Shown piece after piece: positions 16,481 through 25,160 of a stretch of 28,824 nucleotides of DNA. Each line of letters opens with the position of its first letter. Positions within the stretch are counted from its first letter, which is position 1. Source of the stretch: JBNJEM01 sp051745935 (GTDB lineage: Bacteria; Planctomycetota; Planctomycetia; Pirellulales; Pirellulaceae); assembly GCA_051745935.1 (NCBI GenBank), contig JBNJEM010000022.1, forward strand, positions 1-28,824, given 5' to 3'. The notes under the pieces were generated by a model. That model saw only the letters and a program-made list of their open reading frames with translations. It made no database searches and was not told where the DNA came from. The position numbers and the translations under genes were made by a program.

Positions 16481-16803
16481 CCCTATTGTTGCATAAAGAC
16501 GGTGTAGGACGGGTCTCCAGGCCCGTCTTTTACAGTGGTCGGCATCCGTGCCGCCCGGCCTTTGAGGGTGTAGGACGGGTCTCCAGGCCCGTCTTTTACA
16601 GCGGTCGGCATCCGTGCCGCCCGGCCTTTGAGGGTGTAGGACGGGTCTCCAGGCCCGTCTTTTACAGCGCATAAATGTCTTTTTGCGGTTGTTTGAAGAT
16701 CTCACATTTCGTGAGATCTGCGGACACCAGATCAAGTACGATTTCGTACTTGAAAAGACGGGTCTGGAGACCCGTCCTACATATACTCTTTGCAACGTTA
16801 GGG
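16481..16803. mobile_element. Snap-back inverted-repeat element R5, copy 1 (323 bp, internally expanded)
   Basis: The terminal inverted repeats are CCCTATTGTTGCA (16481-16493, two mismatches) and TGCAACGTTAGGG (16791-16803). They are flanked by a 4-bp direct repeat TCCA (16477-16480 and 16804-16807), a clear target-site duplication. The interior is built of hairpins: TAGGACGGGTCTCC arms that are complementary across the element, GATCTCAC/GTGAGATC, and CAAGTACGA/TCGTACTTG. Compared with the 191-bp copy at 25458-25648 the left arm is expanded by tandem 66-bp units. It encodes no transposase. It lies between hldE and waaF. Confidence 0.85.
16501..16668 (+). repeat. 66-bp tandem repeat inside R5 copy 1 (~2.5 units)
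   Basis: Units begin with GGTGTAGGACGGGTCTCC at 16501, 16567 and 16633; the third is partial. The first two differ by one base (ACAGTGG against ACAGCGG). Each unit carries the GACGGG/CCCGTC hairpin of the R5 arm plus a GGTCGGCATCCGTGCCGCCC linker that is absent from the other R5 copy. Confidence 0.9.
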
Positions 16804-16930
16804 TCCATCCTGACGAATTCTTGCGGAGACCACGGTTTCGGCGACCCCCGAACAATCCGGTCGCCTGACCGGACGTTCCGCCACGATTTGAGCGATCTTC
16901 AACGGCACGGGTGAGCAAGGCCTTACGAAA

Positions 16931-17977
16931 ATGCGAATCGGTATCTTTTTGCCCAATTGGATCGGCGATGTGGTGATGGCCACCCCGGCGTTACGGGCAT
17001 TGCGGGAGCAGTTCGGTCGGAACGCGGAAATCGTGGGCATCATGCGCCCCTACGTGCAACAGGTTCTGGCGGGGACGACATGGCTGGACGACTGCTTGGT
17101 GTATGATCGCTATAGTCTTTCGGGGATGCGTCGTCTCGTCAGCCGGCTACGGCGGCACCGGTTCGATACGGTCCTGCTGCTGACTAACTCCGCCTCGACC
17201 AGCCTGTTTGCTTGGCTGGGGGGAGCGGGTCGGCGGGTCGGTTTCGCGCGGCACGGGCGAGGCATGTTGTTAACGCATTCGCTACAACCTCGACGGGATG
17301 GTTGGAACTTGGTGCCCTGTTCGGCCGTCGATCAATACCTGGACGTGGTCCGAGTATTGGGGTGTCCCGTCCGCTCCAAAACCCCGGAACTGTCCACGAT
17401 TGCCGAACAAGAGCAGGCGGCCGACGGGGTGTGGCGGCAGTTTGGGTGGAAATCGGAGGATCCGGTGGCGGTTCTTCATACCGGAGGCAGTTACGGGGCG
17501 GCCAAAATGTGGCCCGCCGAGTATTTCTCCAATCTCGCGCGACGGCTGGTCCAAGACCACCGGCTGCGGGTCTTGTTCCTCTGCGGACCGGCCGAACGCG
17601 ATACGGTGGAAGCCATCTGCCGTCATGCCAATCATCCTGATATTCAAAGTCTGGCGCGGCATGAGTTGAGTATTGGGTTGAGCAAGGCGTGTGTCCGTCG
17701 AGGGCGGATCATGGTGACCACCGATAGTGGCCCCCGGCATTTCGCGGCGGCCTTTGGCGTGCCCACCGTGACGATTTTTGGCCCCACGGATCCTCGTTGG
17801 AGCCACAATTATTCACGCGATGCCATTGATCTACAGCTGGACGTGGAGTGTGGCCCCTGCGGTAAACGCACGTGTCCGCGGGAACATCACCGCTGTATGC
17901 GGGATCTAAGCGTGGATCAAGTGGCCACGGCCACGAGCGGTCTGTTGGGAGTGGCCCGTGATGGGCGGGCGGCTTAG
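16931..17977 (+). CDS. waaF: LPS heptosyltransferase II family protein (GT9)
   Basis: 348 residues from ATG 16931, preceded by GAGCAAGG. A glycosyltransferase family 9 enzyme that adds heptose from ADP-heptose to the growing LPS inner core on the cytoplasmic face of the inner membrane. The N-terminus IGIFLPNWIGDVVMATPALR is the WaaF signature. Later comes VLHTGGSYGAAKMWPAEYFS (residues ~180-200), then the donor-site segment TDSGPRHFAAAFGVPTVTIF and GPTDPRWSHNYS (residues ~258-290). A Cys-rich stretch (CGPCGKRTCPREHHRC) near the C-terminus is common in WaaF proteins. Length matches the family (~345). The donor is supplied by the HldE pathway encoded upstream. A specific heptosyltransferase position (I, II or other) cannot be proven from sequence alone. 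Confidence 0.9.
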   Translation: MRIGIFLPNWIGDVVMATPALRALREQFGRNAEIVGIMRPYVQQVLAGTTWLDDCLVYDRYSLSGMRRLVSRLRRHRFDTVLLLTNSASTSLFAWLGGAGRRVGFARHGRGMLLTHSLQPRRDGWNLVPCSAVDQYLDVVRVLGCPVRSKTPELSTIAEQEQAADGVWRQFGWKSEDPVAVLHTGGSYGAAKMWPAEYFSNLARRLVQDHRLRVLFLCGPAERDTVEAICRHANHPDIQSLARHELSIGLSKACVRRGRIMVTTDSGPRHFAAAFGVPTVTIFGPTDPRWSHNYSRDAIDLQLDVECGPCGKRTCPREHHRCMRDLSVDQVATATSGLLGVARDGRAA

Positions 17978-17992
17978 GGACCGCTGCAAAAC

Positions 17993-18093
17993 ATATTTCA
18001 GGCCGTTGGATTCTTCCGGGTGGAAAGCGGCCCGGCGCAACCCGTCCTCCCGTTGGTCGGACTCGCGGCGGACAAAGTCATTCGCGACCGGTA
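17993..18093 (+). repeat. Dispersed intergenic repeat R4, copy B
   Basis: Starts CATATTTCAGGC just after the waaF stop and ends GCGACCGGTAG. It contains the invariant CCTCCCGTTGGTCGGACTCG core and the GCGGA/TTCGC-type hairpin. The reverse reading frame is intact. It lies between the convergent waaF and cysC genes. Confidence 0.9.
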
Positions 18094-18858
18094 GAGGTTG
18101 GGCCAAGTGCCACAGGGAGACCCGAGGGCCTTTCACCCGCCCATCGCCGACCCGGCGGATTGCCAACCGGACAGGAAGGTTGCTTCTGGGGACGGTCGCT
18201 AGCCCTCCATCTGGTTCACCAACGGCGCAAGGCCGTTGGGGTCCGGCAGTTGCGCCGGAAAGTGGCGCTGTCCAACTAAGAAGGGTCCGCCATTTTAGCC
18301 TATGGAAGCCCCAAGCCTGGACTTTTCCAAGATCAATTCATGCCGACACTGCTAGCATCCGACGAACTTACGACCGAGGCCGTATTCGCGGTCAACTGAA
18401 TTCGCGCGGACCCCCGAAATCGACCATCTTCGCACCGCGCGAATGAAGCAGACCACGAATGTGCTTGTTCGGACTTAGGCAGCTTACAGGACGCCTGCGT
18501 ACACTTCCCCCCGTATTCGCGTCCTCGCTTCACAAGCCGAAGAGCTTGCCACCCGCGCCGTGACGATCATCCACCGGGTGCTCCGGATACCAAAACAGGC
18601 CCACGGATGGCAGCACGGCCCCACGGATGAAGAAAGAGGTAAGGGGATATTCCGCGTTCTCGCGCTGCTTACCCGTTACCACCTTCAAATCGCGACCGTG
18701 CCGGTCCCCCGCGCCGTCCCCTTGGTCCTTCCCGTCCGTTTTCGTCCTTGGTTCAACGCACCCAGCAGGGCGGAAGGCCCAATAAAACAGAGCGCGCTGA
18801 CTTGGAGTTTTTCCTCGCCCCAGGGACATGGGGCGGAAACGAAGGCACGCAAAATGAG
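18094..18858. other. Gene-free spacer between waaF and cysC
   Basis: No credible gene. Bases 18518-18830 are the second copy of the diverged R6 spacer duplication. The rest (18094-18517) shows no frame or structure that I can name. Confidence 0.5.
18518..18830 (+). repeat. Diverged spacer duplication R6, copy 2
   Basis: Matches 14423-14700 in order through GCGTCCTCG, GCCGTGACGATCAT, CAGGCCCACGGATGGCAG and GGATGAAGAAA, with weaker similarity to the end. It lies just past the 3' end of cysC. Confidence 0.6.
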
Positions 18859-19539
18859 TCAGCGGCGGCCTGCTTCTCGGGGGATCTTTCCCGACCGGCG
18901 CAAGAATTCGATGACTTGCCGGGCCAGCGCGGCGGGCGATTGATCCGTTGATTTCAACACCAACTCAGGGTGTTCCGGAGGTTCATAAGGGGCATCGATT
19001 CCAGTGAATCCCGTGATTTCTCCAGCCCGAGCTTTCCGATACAAGCCTTTCGGGTCTCGCGATTCACAGACGTCCAAGGGAGCGTCGACAAAGATCTCGA
19101 TGAACGCATCCGCGGCGTTTTCTTGTTCGACCCGTTTCCGGACCGCCTGGCGATCTCGCCGATAAGGACTAACAAAAGCGGTCAGGGTGATTAAGCCCGC
19201 CGACGCGAATAAACTGGCGACCGCGCCGATGCGGCGAATGTTCTCGCGGCGGTCCTCTTCCGAGAAGCCAAGACCAAAACGCGTGGCATAGGCCGCGCCG
19301 TACTCTCGCAATCGCTCTGGAGCGGCGTTCAAGCCATGGCGAATGTTATCTCCATCAAGCAGGAACGTGTGGATTCCGGCGTGGTGTAATTGATAATCCA
19401 CTTCGTTGGCCAGTGTGCTCTTGCCACAACCACTCAGCCCCGTAAACCAAATCACGCATCCGCGATGACCCTTCAGCGTTTCGCGCGCCCGGCGATCAAC
19501 GTAATGCGGATGCCACGTTACATGTACTTTTTTGTCCAT
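18859..19539 (-). CDS. cysC: Adenylylsulfate (APS) kinase
   Basis: 226 residues on the minus strand; ATG at 19537-19539 with AGGA four bases before it. It phosphorylates adenylylsulfate with ATP to give PAPS in the cytosol, for sulfate reduction or sulfation. The P-loop GLSGCGKST is at residues 34-42, followed by LDGDNIRHGLN, LGFSEEDRRENIRRIG, AFVSPYRRDR, and FIEIFVDAPLDVCESRDPKG with LYRKARAGEI and FTGIDAPYEPP. All the substrate-loop motifs are intact. About 18 extra residues (AAPERLREYGAAYATRFG) sit between RHGLN and LGFSEEDR, where most CysC proteins run directly on (RHGLNxDLGFS). I recall similar insertions in other planctomycete homologues. No cysD/cysN is in the window; a sulfation role (sulfated polysaccharide) is possible but not shown. 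Confidence 0.93.
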   Translation of the reverse strand: MDKKVHVTWHPHYVDRRARETLKGHRGCVIWFTGLSGCGKSTLANEVDYQLHHAGIHTFLLDGDNIRHGLNAAPERLREYGAAYATRFGLGFSEEDRRENIRRIGAVASLFASAGLITLTAFVSPYRRDRQAVRKRVEQENAADAFIEIFVDAPLDVCESRDPKGLYRKARAGEITGFTGIDAPYEPPEHPELVLKSTDQSPAALARQVIEFLRRSGKIPREAGRR

Positions 19540-19654
19540 GGTTTCCTAGAATTTTCGTGGGGAAACAAAGGTGGTGATTTTTGTCTGTCGAAAACGTGTC
19601 GCCAAACTCAACGCAACGTGAGATGTAGCAGCGTGCCATGCCAGCAATCAAGTG

Positions 19655-19757
19655 TATCTTTCAGGCGGTCGGATTTGTCCGGGTGGAAAACTGTCCGACG
19701 CGGGCCGTCCTCCCGTTGGTCGGACTCGCGGCGGACCAAGTCATCCGTGACCGGTAT
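19655..19757 (+). repeat. Dispersed intergenic repeat R4, copy C
   Basis: TATCTTTCAGGC to CCGTGACCGGTAT with the invariant CCTCCCGTTGGTCGGACTCG core. It lies 115 bp upstream of the cysC start. Together with copies D and E it fills much of the cysC-glgP spacer. Confidence 0.9.
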
Positions 19758-20118
19758 GATCGCCGGCGGCCCCCAGGGCGATGGCCAATGCCCTGGACTT
19801 GACCGTCCCGTGCTACGTGGAGTGGGGCTGCGTTGCGTAGCAGGGCCCCCGAATGACCACGGGACAAGCCGCGTGGCGTTACACGTTTTGCAAGGCCAGG
19901 GCGGGCTTGTTCGCAAGTCGTATTCCGGGCCCGGCGGCGGCGTCCGAGTCCGCCAGTCGCTCCATCCACTTTTTTCCCCGGGGACCGCTTCACTGCACCG
20001 TCCTGAAATGACGATGATGATGAATCAGCCGACGTTCATGCATTCTCGGCATGTTGCCGAGCAAGGGCGCAGGAAATCGCGTATTGGTTTTCGTTGACGC
20101 TGTTTTTTCCCAAGCTCG
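19758..20118. other. Spacer between R4 copies C and D
   Basis: No gene. At ~19855-19905 the sequence GACCACGGGACAAGCC, followed by GTGGCGTTACACG, resembles the interior of the R3 element at ~7647-7690 (GACCACGGGACCAGCCCGTGG). This is probably a degraded R3 fragment without recognisable ends. Confidence 0.4.
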
Positions 20119-20222
20119 TATACCTCAGGCGGGCGGATTTGTCCGGGTGAAAAGCTGCTCGACGCAAGCCGTCCGCCCGTTGGTCGGACTCGCGGCGGAC
20201 CAAGTCATCCGCGACCGGCATA
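20119..20222 (+). repeat. Dispersed intergenic repeat R4, copy D
   Basis: TATACCTCAGGC to GCGACCGGCATA. Its core differs by one base (GTCCGCCCGTTGG instead of GTCCTCCCGTTGG). Same orientation as the other copies, and an open reverse frame. Confidence 0.9.
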
Positions 20223-20432
20223 AAGGCTGCCTGGGTTCTCAGTCGCCTTTTCCGCGATGGGAACACTCGCTATAAGTAAAGGACTTCTGTCCGACGTTCA
20301 GCATCTGGTGTGTTGTTCAGACTTTAGACGATCAGAAACGACGCAAATTGTATCAAGCATTTCCGTTGGAAACAGCCGGCAGGGGGCCGGGAGCATCCGC
20401 TCGCGGCTTGTGCCACTTTTGTCCGACCGCAG

Positions 20433-20536
20433 TATACTTCAGGCGGACGGATTTGGCCGGGTGGAAAGCGGCTCGACGCAGGCCGTCCTCCCGTTGGTCG
20501 GACTCGCGGCGGAGACAGTCATCCGCGACCGGCATA
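20433..20536 (+). repeat. Dispersed intergenic repeat R4, copy E
   Basis: TATACTTCAGGC to GCGACCGGCATA, with the invariant CCTCCCGTTGGTCGGACTCG core. It ends ~168 bp before the glgP start and has GGAGACAGTCATCC where other copies have GGACAAAGTCATCC. Confidence 0.9.
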
Positions 20537-20666
20537 TATACGCCAAATGGAAGGGAGGTAGCGGAAGGCCGCCGCCCCCATTGTTCGCCCCCACAACGTG
20601 TGAGCACTGGCTTTTTCCGTTCCATTGGGATTGTTGAACTCCTCACATCTTTCCCGTCAGCGGGGA

Positions 20667-20678
20667 GGGTATATACCC
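20667..20678. promoter_or_regulatory. Perfect 12-bp palindrome upstream of glgP
   Basis: GGGTATATACCC is self-complementary and sits 25 bp before the glgP ATG, just ahead of the AAGGA ribosome-binding site (20691-20695). It could be a repressor operator or overlap a -10 element. No -35 partner is convincing, so this is a candidate only. Confidence 0.35.
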
Positions 20679-20703
20679 GCGTCTGCTCTGAAAGGATCAT
20701 TTC

Positions 20704-22902
20704 ATGAGCCAGATTGAATCCAAGTTTTTTTCGGATCACCACGTATCGACTGCCAGTTCAGCCGGCGACGAGGTCTTGTATAACAAATGCCTGGCGTTGG
20801 CCCACAATTTGTGGTGGACGTGGCACCCCGACGTCATTAATCTGTTTCGGGATTTGGACCCCATTCGTTGGCGACAGCTCGACCACAACCCGATCGCGTT
20901 GTTGGGTGAATTCACCCCCGAACGGCTGGTTTCGCGAGCCGCCGAAATGGTCTTGTTCAGTCGCATCAATCATGCCTATCGGCGGCTCAAGGAATACATG
21001 TCGACCGTCCCGACCTGGGCCAAAACCCATACTGGGGTGTTGGGCGCTCGACCGGTAGCCTATTTTTCGACGGAATTCGGGATTCACGAATCGATCCCCG
21101 TCTATTCGGGTGGATTGGGGGTCCTCTCCGGTGACCATATCAAGAGCGCCAGTGGCCTGGGTGTGCCGCTGGTGGCGGTGGGCCTGTTCTACGATCAAGG
21201 GTACTTTAAACAGCATTTGGACGAGTCCGGGTACCAACTGGAAGAGTATATAGACACGAAAGTGGCGAACCTCCCGATGAGCCATGCGGTGTCCACGGAC
21301 GGCGAGCCGATCATGGTCAGCATTGACACGCGGGATGGGACGTTATTGGCGAGTGTATGGTTAATGCAGGTGGGTCGGGTCAAACTTTATTTGCTGGACT
21401 GCGACGTGGACGGCAACAACCCTCAGGATCGGGAGCTGACGAGCCGCCTGTACGGTGGGGACGAGCGGACACGGATTCGGCAGGAGCTGGTTTTGGGAGT
21501 GGGCGGGGTCCGAGCGTTGCGAGCTCTTGGCATCACGCCAGGCGTGTATCACCTGAACGAGGGGCACAGTGCGTTTGCCACGTTGGAGGTGATCCGCCAG
21601 CGGATGGAGAACGATGGTTGGCCGTTTGATGAAGCACTGCGTGAAATCGCCCAGCATACGGTATTCACGACCCATACGCCGGTGCCGGCGGGTCACGATC
21701 GGTTTGATAAGAATTTGGTGGAAGAGCACTTGGGTCCGTTACGCGACGGGCTTGGGATTTCGCACGAACAGCTCATGGGGTTGGGGCGTGTCGAGCCGCA
21801 AAACGACTCGGAATTGCTTTGCATGACCGTGCTGGCATTGAAGTTGTCGCGTCGCGCCACGTCGGTCAGTTCGCTGCACGGGTACGTGTCCCGCCGCATG
21901 TGGGCTCATTTGTGGCCTTGGCGGGTGGAGGAAGAGATTCCGATTGGCCACATCACCAACGGCGTGCATATTCCAAGTTGGACGGCTTGGCAGATGAGGC
22001 AACTCTATGATCGGTACTTTCCGGCGGGGTGGTTTGAGAAGATGGGGGAGCCGGCGGCCTGGCAACACATTCACGATGTGGACCCGGGCGAATTGTGGGA
22101 AACCCATCATTCGCTCAAGAGCCTGCTCTTGGCCTTTGTTCGTCGGCGGGTGAGTCGGCAATGCCGGCGGCGCGGTGAAAGTGACGACGCGGTCGAAGCG
22201 GCTCGCAATGTCCTCAGGCAGAATGTGTTAACCATCGGGTTTGCCCGCCGATTTGCCACGTATAAGCGAGCCAACCTGCTGTTGAGCGACGAAGATCGTC
22301 TAGCCAAGATGGTCAACGATCCGGAGCGGCCCATTCAGGTGGTGTTTTCCGGCAAAGCGCATCCCAAAGACGAACCGGGCAAGCACCTGATACAACGGAT
22401 CGCCACGCTCCGAAACGATCCACGCTTCGCGGGCCGCATGGTTTTCATCGAAGACTACGATATCAACGTCTGCCGGCACCTCATTCAAGGGGTTGACGTT
22501 TGGTTGAACACCCCGCGCCGACCGTTGGAAGCGTCGGGGACGAGTGGGCAGAAGGTTGTGCTCAATGGCGGGCTTAATCTTTCCATTCTGGACGGGTGGT
22601 GGGCGGAAGCGTACGATGGCCGTAATGGGTTCGCCATTGGTGATGGGACCAGCCACGTTTCCGAAGAAGTCACCGACGCTCGCGACGCTGAAATGTTGTA
22701 CAGGACACTGGAAGAGCAAGTGATCCCCACCTACTACAATCGGGACGTGGATGGCTTACCCCAAGAATGGATCCAGATGATGATGAACTCAATCAGTTCA
22801 CTTGCCTGGCGATTCAGCGCGCATCGCATGGTGATGGACTATACCACGACGGCTTACGTCCCCGCGGCGGGTGGACTGAGCTGTGATATGTCTTTCCAAT
22901 AG
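20704..22902 (+). CDS. glgP: Alpha-glucan (glycogen) phosphorylase
   Basis: 732 residues; ATG 20704 with AAGGA eight bases upstream. It releases glucose-1-phosphate from glycogen or maltodextrin with phosphate and PLP in the cytosol (GT35). It is the bacterial/archaeal subtype with a DUF3417 N-terminal domain (residues ~20-120: ALAHNLWWTWHPDVINLFRD). Next come the catalytic-domain landmarks VAYFSTEFGIHESIPVYSGG, GLGVLSGDHIKSAS, HLNEGHSAF, HTPVPAGHDRF, ITNGVHIPSW, IGFARRFATYKRANLL and FSGKAHPKD. The PLP region is EASGTSGQKVVLNGGLNLS, with the Schiff-base Lys at about residue 617; the usual GTSGMKAALNG has changed to GTSGQKVVLNG but keeps the Lys. NLSILDGWWAEAYDGRNGF follows. A secreted TPR protein gene begins 21 bp after its stop. 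Confidence 0.95.
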   Translation: MSQIESKFFSDHHVSTASSAGDEVLYNKCLALAHNLWWTWHPDVINLFRDLDPIRWRQLDHNPIALLGEFTPERLVSRAAEMVLFSRINHAYRRLKEYMSTVPTWAKTHTGVLGARPVAYFSTEFGIHESIPVYSGGLGVLSGDHIKSASGLGVPLVAVGLFYDQGYFKQHLDESGYQLEEYIDTKVANLPMSHAVSTDGEPIMVSIDTRDGTLLASVWLMQVGRVKLYLLDCDVDGNNPQDRELTSRLYGGDERTRIRQELVLGVGGVRALRALGITPGVYHLNEGHSAFATLEVIRQRMENDGWPFDEALREIAQHTVFTTHTPVPAGHDRFDKNLVEEHLGPLRDGLGISHEQLMGLGRVEPQNDSELLCMTVLALKLSRRATSVSSLHGYVSRRMWAHLWPWRVEEEIPIGHITNGVHIPSWTAWQMRQLYDRYFPAGWFEKMGEPAAWQHIHDVDPGELWETHHSLKSLLLAFVRRRVSRQCRRRGESDDAVEAARNVLRQNVLTIGFARRFATYKRANLLLSDEDRLAKMVNDPERPIQVVFSGKAHPKDEPGKHLIQRIATLRNDPRFAGRMVFIEDYDINVCRHLIQGVDVWLNTPRRPLEASGTSGQKVVLNGGLNLSILDGWWAEAYDGRNGFAIGDGTSHVSEEVTDARDAEMLYRTLEEQVIPTYYNRDVDGLPQEWIQMMMNSISSLAWRFSAHRMVMDYTTTAYVPAAGGLSCDMSFQ

Positions 22903-22923
22903 TCACGGCTGGGAAATGAGTCC

Positions 22924-24960
22924 ATGATTCGATCTGTTTTTTCCGTGTTAGTGCTGGCACTTCCGTGCGTACTGGCCGCGGGTGAAGCGTCGAGTTCCGA
23001 TCCGCCGCACGTGTTTGATGTTCCCGCCCTGCAAGCCAGGCACGTCAAGTCATTGCGCATGGTCCGAGCGTTATTGCAGCGGGGGGCGTATGCGGAAGCA
23101 GAGAAGGGGCTGCGGGAAGCGGTTGAACGAGTCCCGCATGACGTCAGTTCCCATTATAATCTGGCTCGCGTTTTGGCGCTCCAAAACCGTAACGAAGAAG
23201 CACTGGACGCGCTTGAGAAGGCAGTGGAATTCGGGTTCCGGGACGCGGAGCATATCAGGAGCGATCAATCGCTACGGGCCTTGCGACAAACCGATCGATT
23301 CAGCGACATTCTGGAGCTGGCGAATCGGCCACTGGACGACAAATCGACAGGCTGGCAGTACCAGGTTAAACCGGTGACCAGCGCGGACGGCAAGGTACTC
23401 GTGGCCGCTCGCAACACGGCTTGGCAGAGTGGATCCGGGGTGTTCCACGCCTTTTTCAAATTGGATCCGTCCCGGTCCCAGCAGCCGATCAGCACCAAAG
23501 AAGGCATGGTTGGTGATCTGTTGCGAGTGTGGGACATGGAAGAAACGGCGGCAGGGAACCACGGTGATTTGTATGATAACCATGACGGCGGTCACTCGAA
23601 TATGAATTACCAGGCGCTGCCGCGGCTGACGCGGGTCGAGTTTTCGCAAGAGGCTCGCCAACGAAAGCTGCACATGGGCGTGCAACTCTCATTTCTCTAC
23701 TGCCGACCCAACCAGGAAAGCTCACCCTACTACGTCACCATCGGAAACTCCTCCACGGCCGTTACCTCGGGGGCGTTTTGGCGAAGTCAACCTCGCTATG
23801 CGCTGACCCAGCCACGGGGGCCCGGGATCCTTTACCGCCAGTACGTCAGCAACCATCTCTACTTCTACCCGGAACATCAGGATCATGACCCGCCCGGGGA
23901 GGGGAAGGGGCACGGCGACGTGTTTCCAGCGAATACTCCATACGTGATCATCTCGCAAGGTTCATCCGGCTCGGACCGTCCCTTCATGGATGCCGTGGGG
24001 GCCACGTTGGCGGCATTTCGACCGGGCGTCAAGAAGAAGCTGAGGATTTCGCGAACGCTGATCCCCGCCGTTCAAATGATCTTTCGTAACAGCAACAAGA
24101 TGCTGGAGACGCCGGCGGATTATCTGACCGGGCGGGCGCATCCCACGGTGTTTGAGGGGGAGCAGGTCAATGAAGAGAAAATGGTCCGGATGGCTCACCG
24201 CATGACACTCGATTCGCTCCCCCCCATGCTGCAGCTCAACGTGGTCGAGGAGGATGAGGCGGTCGTGGGACGTGACTATTTTGACGTGACGTCCCGCGAA
24301 CGCCTTTTCAATACGCCCTGCGCGATCGCTCGCGTCGTCAAGTCGACCCGCTATACGCGCCGCATGGTGGTTAGCGCCGAGGAGAGCAAGGATCTGGATG
24401 GTAAACCGCTCACTTATCGTTGGGTGTTATTGCGAGGCGATCCCGAGCGTGTCCGGATTAACAAGCTGAATGATTCCGGTTCAAAAGCGGAGCTGCTCGT
24501 TTCCTATCATCCCCGCCGCCCGATCGCTCCCGGCGCGAAGATGGAATCCAATCGAGTGGACATCGGCTGCTTTGTTCATAATGGCCAATACTATTCAGCC
24601 CCGGGTTTCATCTGCTTTCACTACTTGAATAACGAAAAACGCGTGTACGACGACAAGAATCGCATTCTGGTTGTCGACTATACCGATCCAGAATATAAGG
24701 ACAATTACGTCGACCCGTTACTCGACTACCGCAAGGATTGGCGCGACGAGTACCATTATGACGAGCAGGGTAACCGGTCGGGGTGGACGCGAATACGCGA
24801 TGACCAAGAACAGGAGTTCACGGCGGATGGGCGGCTGATACTCGAAAAGAATGCTGCCGGCGAACCGACCAAAACAACGCCGGTTCGTTACGTCGCCGAA
24901 CAATCCAGCGAGCGCGAAGCGGCGAGGCTCAAGCAGGTTGTGGTGGAAGATTCACGGTAG
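22924..24960 (+). CDS. Secreted TPR-containing protein of unknown function
   Basis: 678 residues with a signal peptide (MIRSVFSVLVLALPCVLAAG, cleavage near residue 19-20). Residues ~40-145 form TPR-like helices (AYAEAEKGLREAVERVPHDV, SHYNLARVLALQNRNEEALD) ending SDQSLRALRQTDRFSDILEL. Residues ~150-480 form a large domain I do not recognise, with several aromatic and acidic patches (GDLYDNHDGGHSNMNYQALP, HLYFYPEHQDHDPPGEGKGH). Residues ~490-580 look like a PKD-type beta-sandwich (SAEESKDLDGKPLTYRWVLL). The C-terminus is hydrophilic. It probably acts in the periplasm or at the surface. It follows glgP by 21 bp and may be co-transcribed, though a functional link between a cytosolic phosphorylase and an exported protein is not obvious. 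The ribosome-binding site is weak. Confidence 0.8.
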   Translation: MIRSVFSVLVLALPCVLAAGEASSSDPPHVFDVPALQARHVKSLRMVRALLQRGAYAEAEKGLREAVERVPHDVSSHYNLARVLALQNRNEEALDALEKAVEFGFRDAEHIRSDQSLRALRQTDRFSDILELANRPLDDKSTGWQYQVKPVTSADGKVLVAARNTAWQSGSGVFHAFFKLDPSRSQQPISTKEGMVGDLLRVWDMEETAAGNHGDLYDNHDGGHSNMNYQALPRLTRVEFSQEARQRKLHMGVQLSFLYCRPNQESSPYYVTIGNSSTAVTSGAFWRSQPRYALTQPRGPGILYRQYVSNHLYFYPEHQDHDPPGEGKGHGDVFPANTPYVIISQGSSGSDRPFMDAVGATLAAFRPGVKKKLRISRTLIPAVQMIFRNSNKMLETPADYLTGRAHPTVFEGEQVNEEKMVRMAHRMTLDSLPPMLQLNVVEEDEAVVGRDYFDVTSRERLFNTPCAIARVVKSTRYTRRMVVSAEESKDLDGKPLTYRWVLLRGDPERVRINKLNDSGSKAELLVSYHPRRPIAPGAKMESNRVDIGCFVHNGQYYSAPGFICFHYLNNEKRVYDDKNRILVVDYTDPEYKDNYVDPLLDYRKDWRDEYHYDEQGNRSGWTRIRDDQEQEFTADGRLILEKNAAGEPTKTTPVRYVAEQSSEREAARLKQVVVEDSR

Positions 24961-25160
24961 TGCTTTGTGACGGCGTCCCGGCCAGGAATTCGGTTCGGGT
25001 GGGACTGGCGGAGCCCAGCCCGAACGTACCACGGCCCGCCGTGACCGTCGAAAAGACGCCGTGCGGGGCCATCGCCCAAGTATGGCGGAACCACGCTCTT
25101 GGCCTCCCTGAAAAGAACCTTGCTTTTACGTCTCCGAGCCACGCTCGCGCTTGATCGTTG
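24961..25160. other. Spacer between the TPR gene and repeat elements
   Basis: No gene or clear structure seen. Mobile elements R3 (25161-25413) and R5 (25458-25648) follow almost directly and separate the TPR gene from the convergent ThuA gene. Confidence 0.5.

Noticed and set aside
16486..16674. Frames encoding repeated GVGRVSRPVF-type peptides
   Set aside because: The frames follow the 66-bp tandem unit of the R5 element, with no start context; the DNA hairpins explain the repetition.
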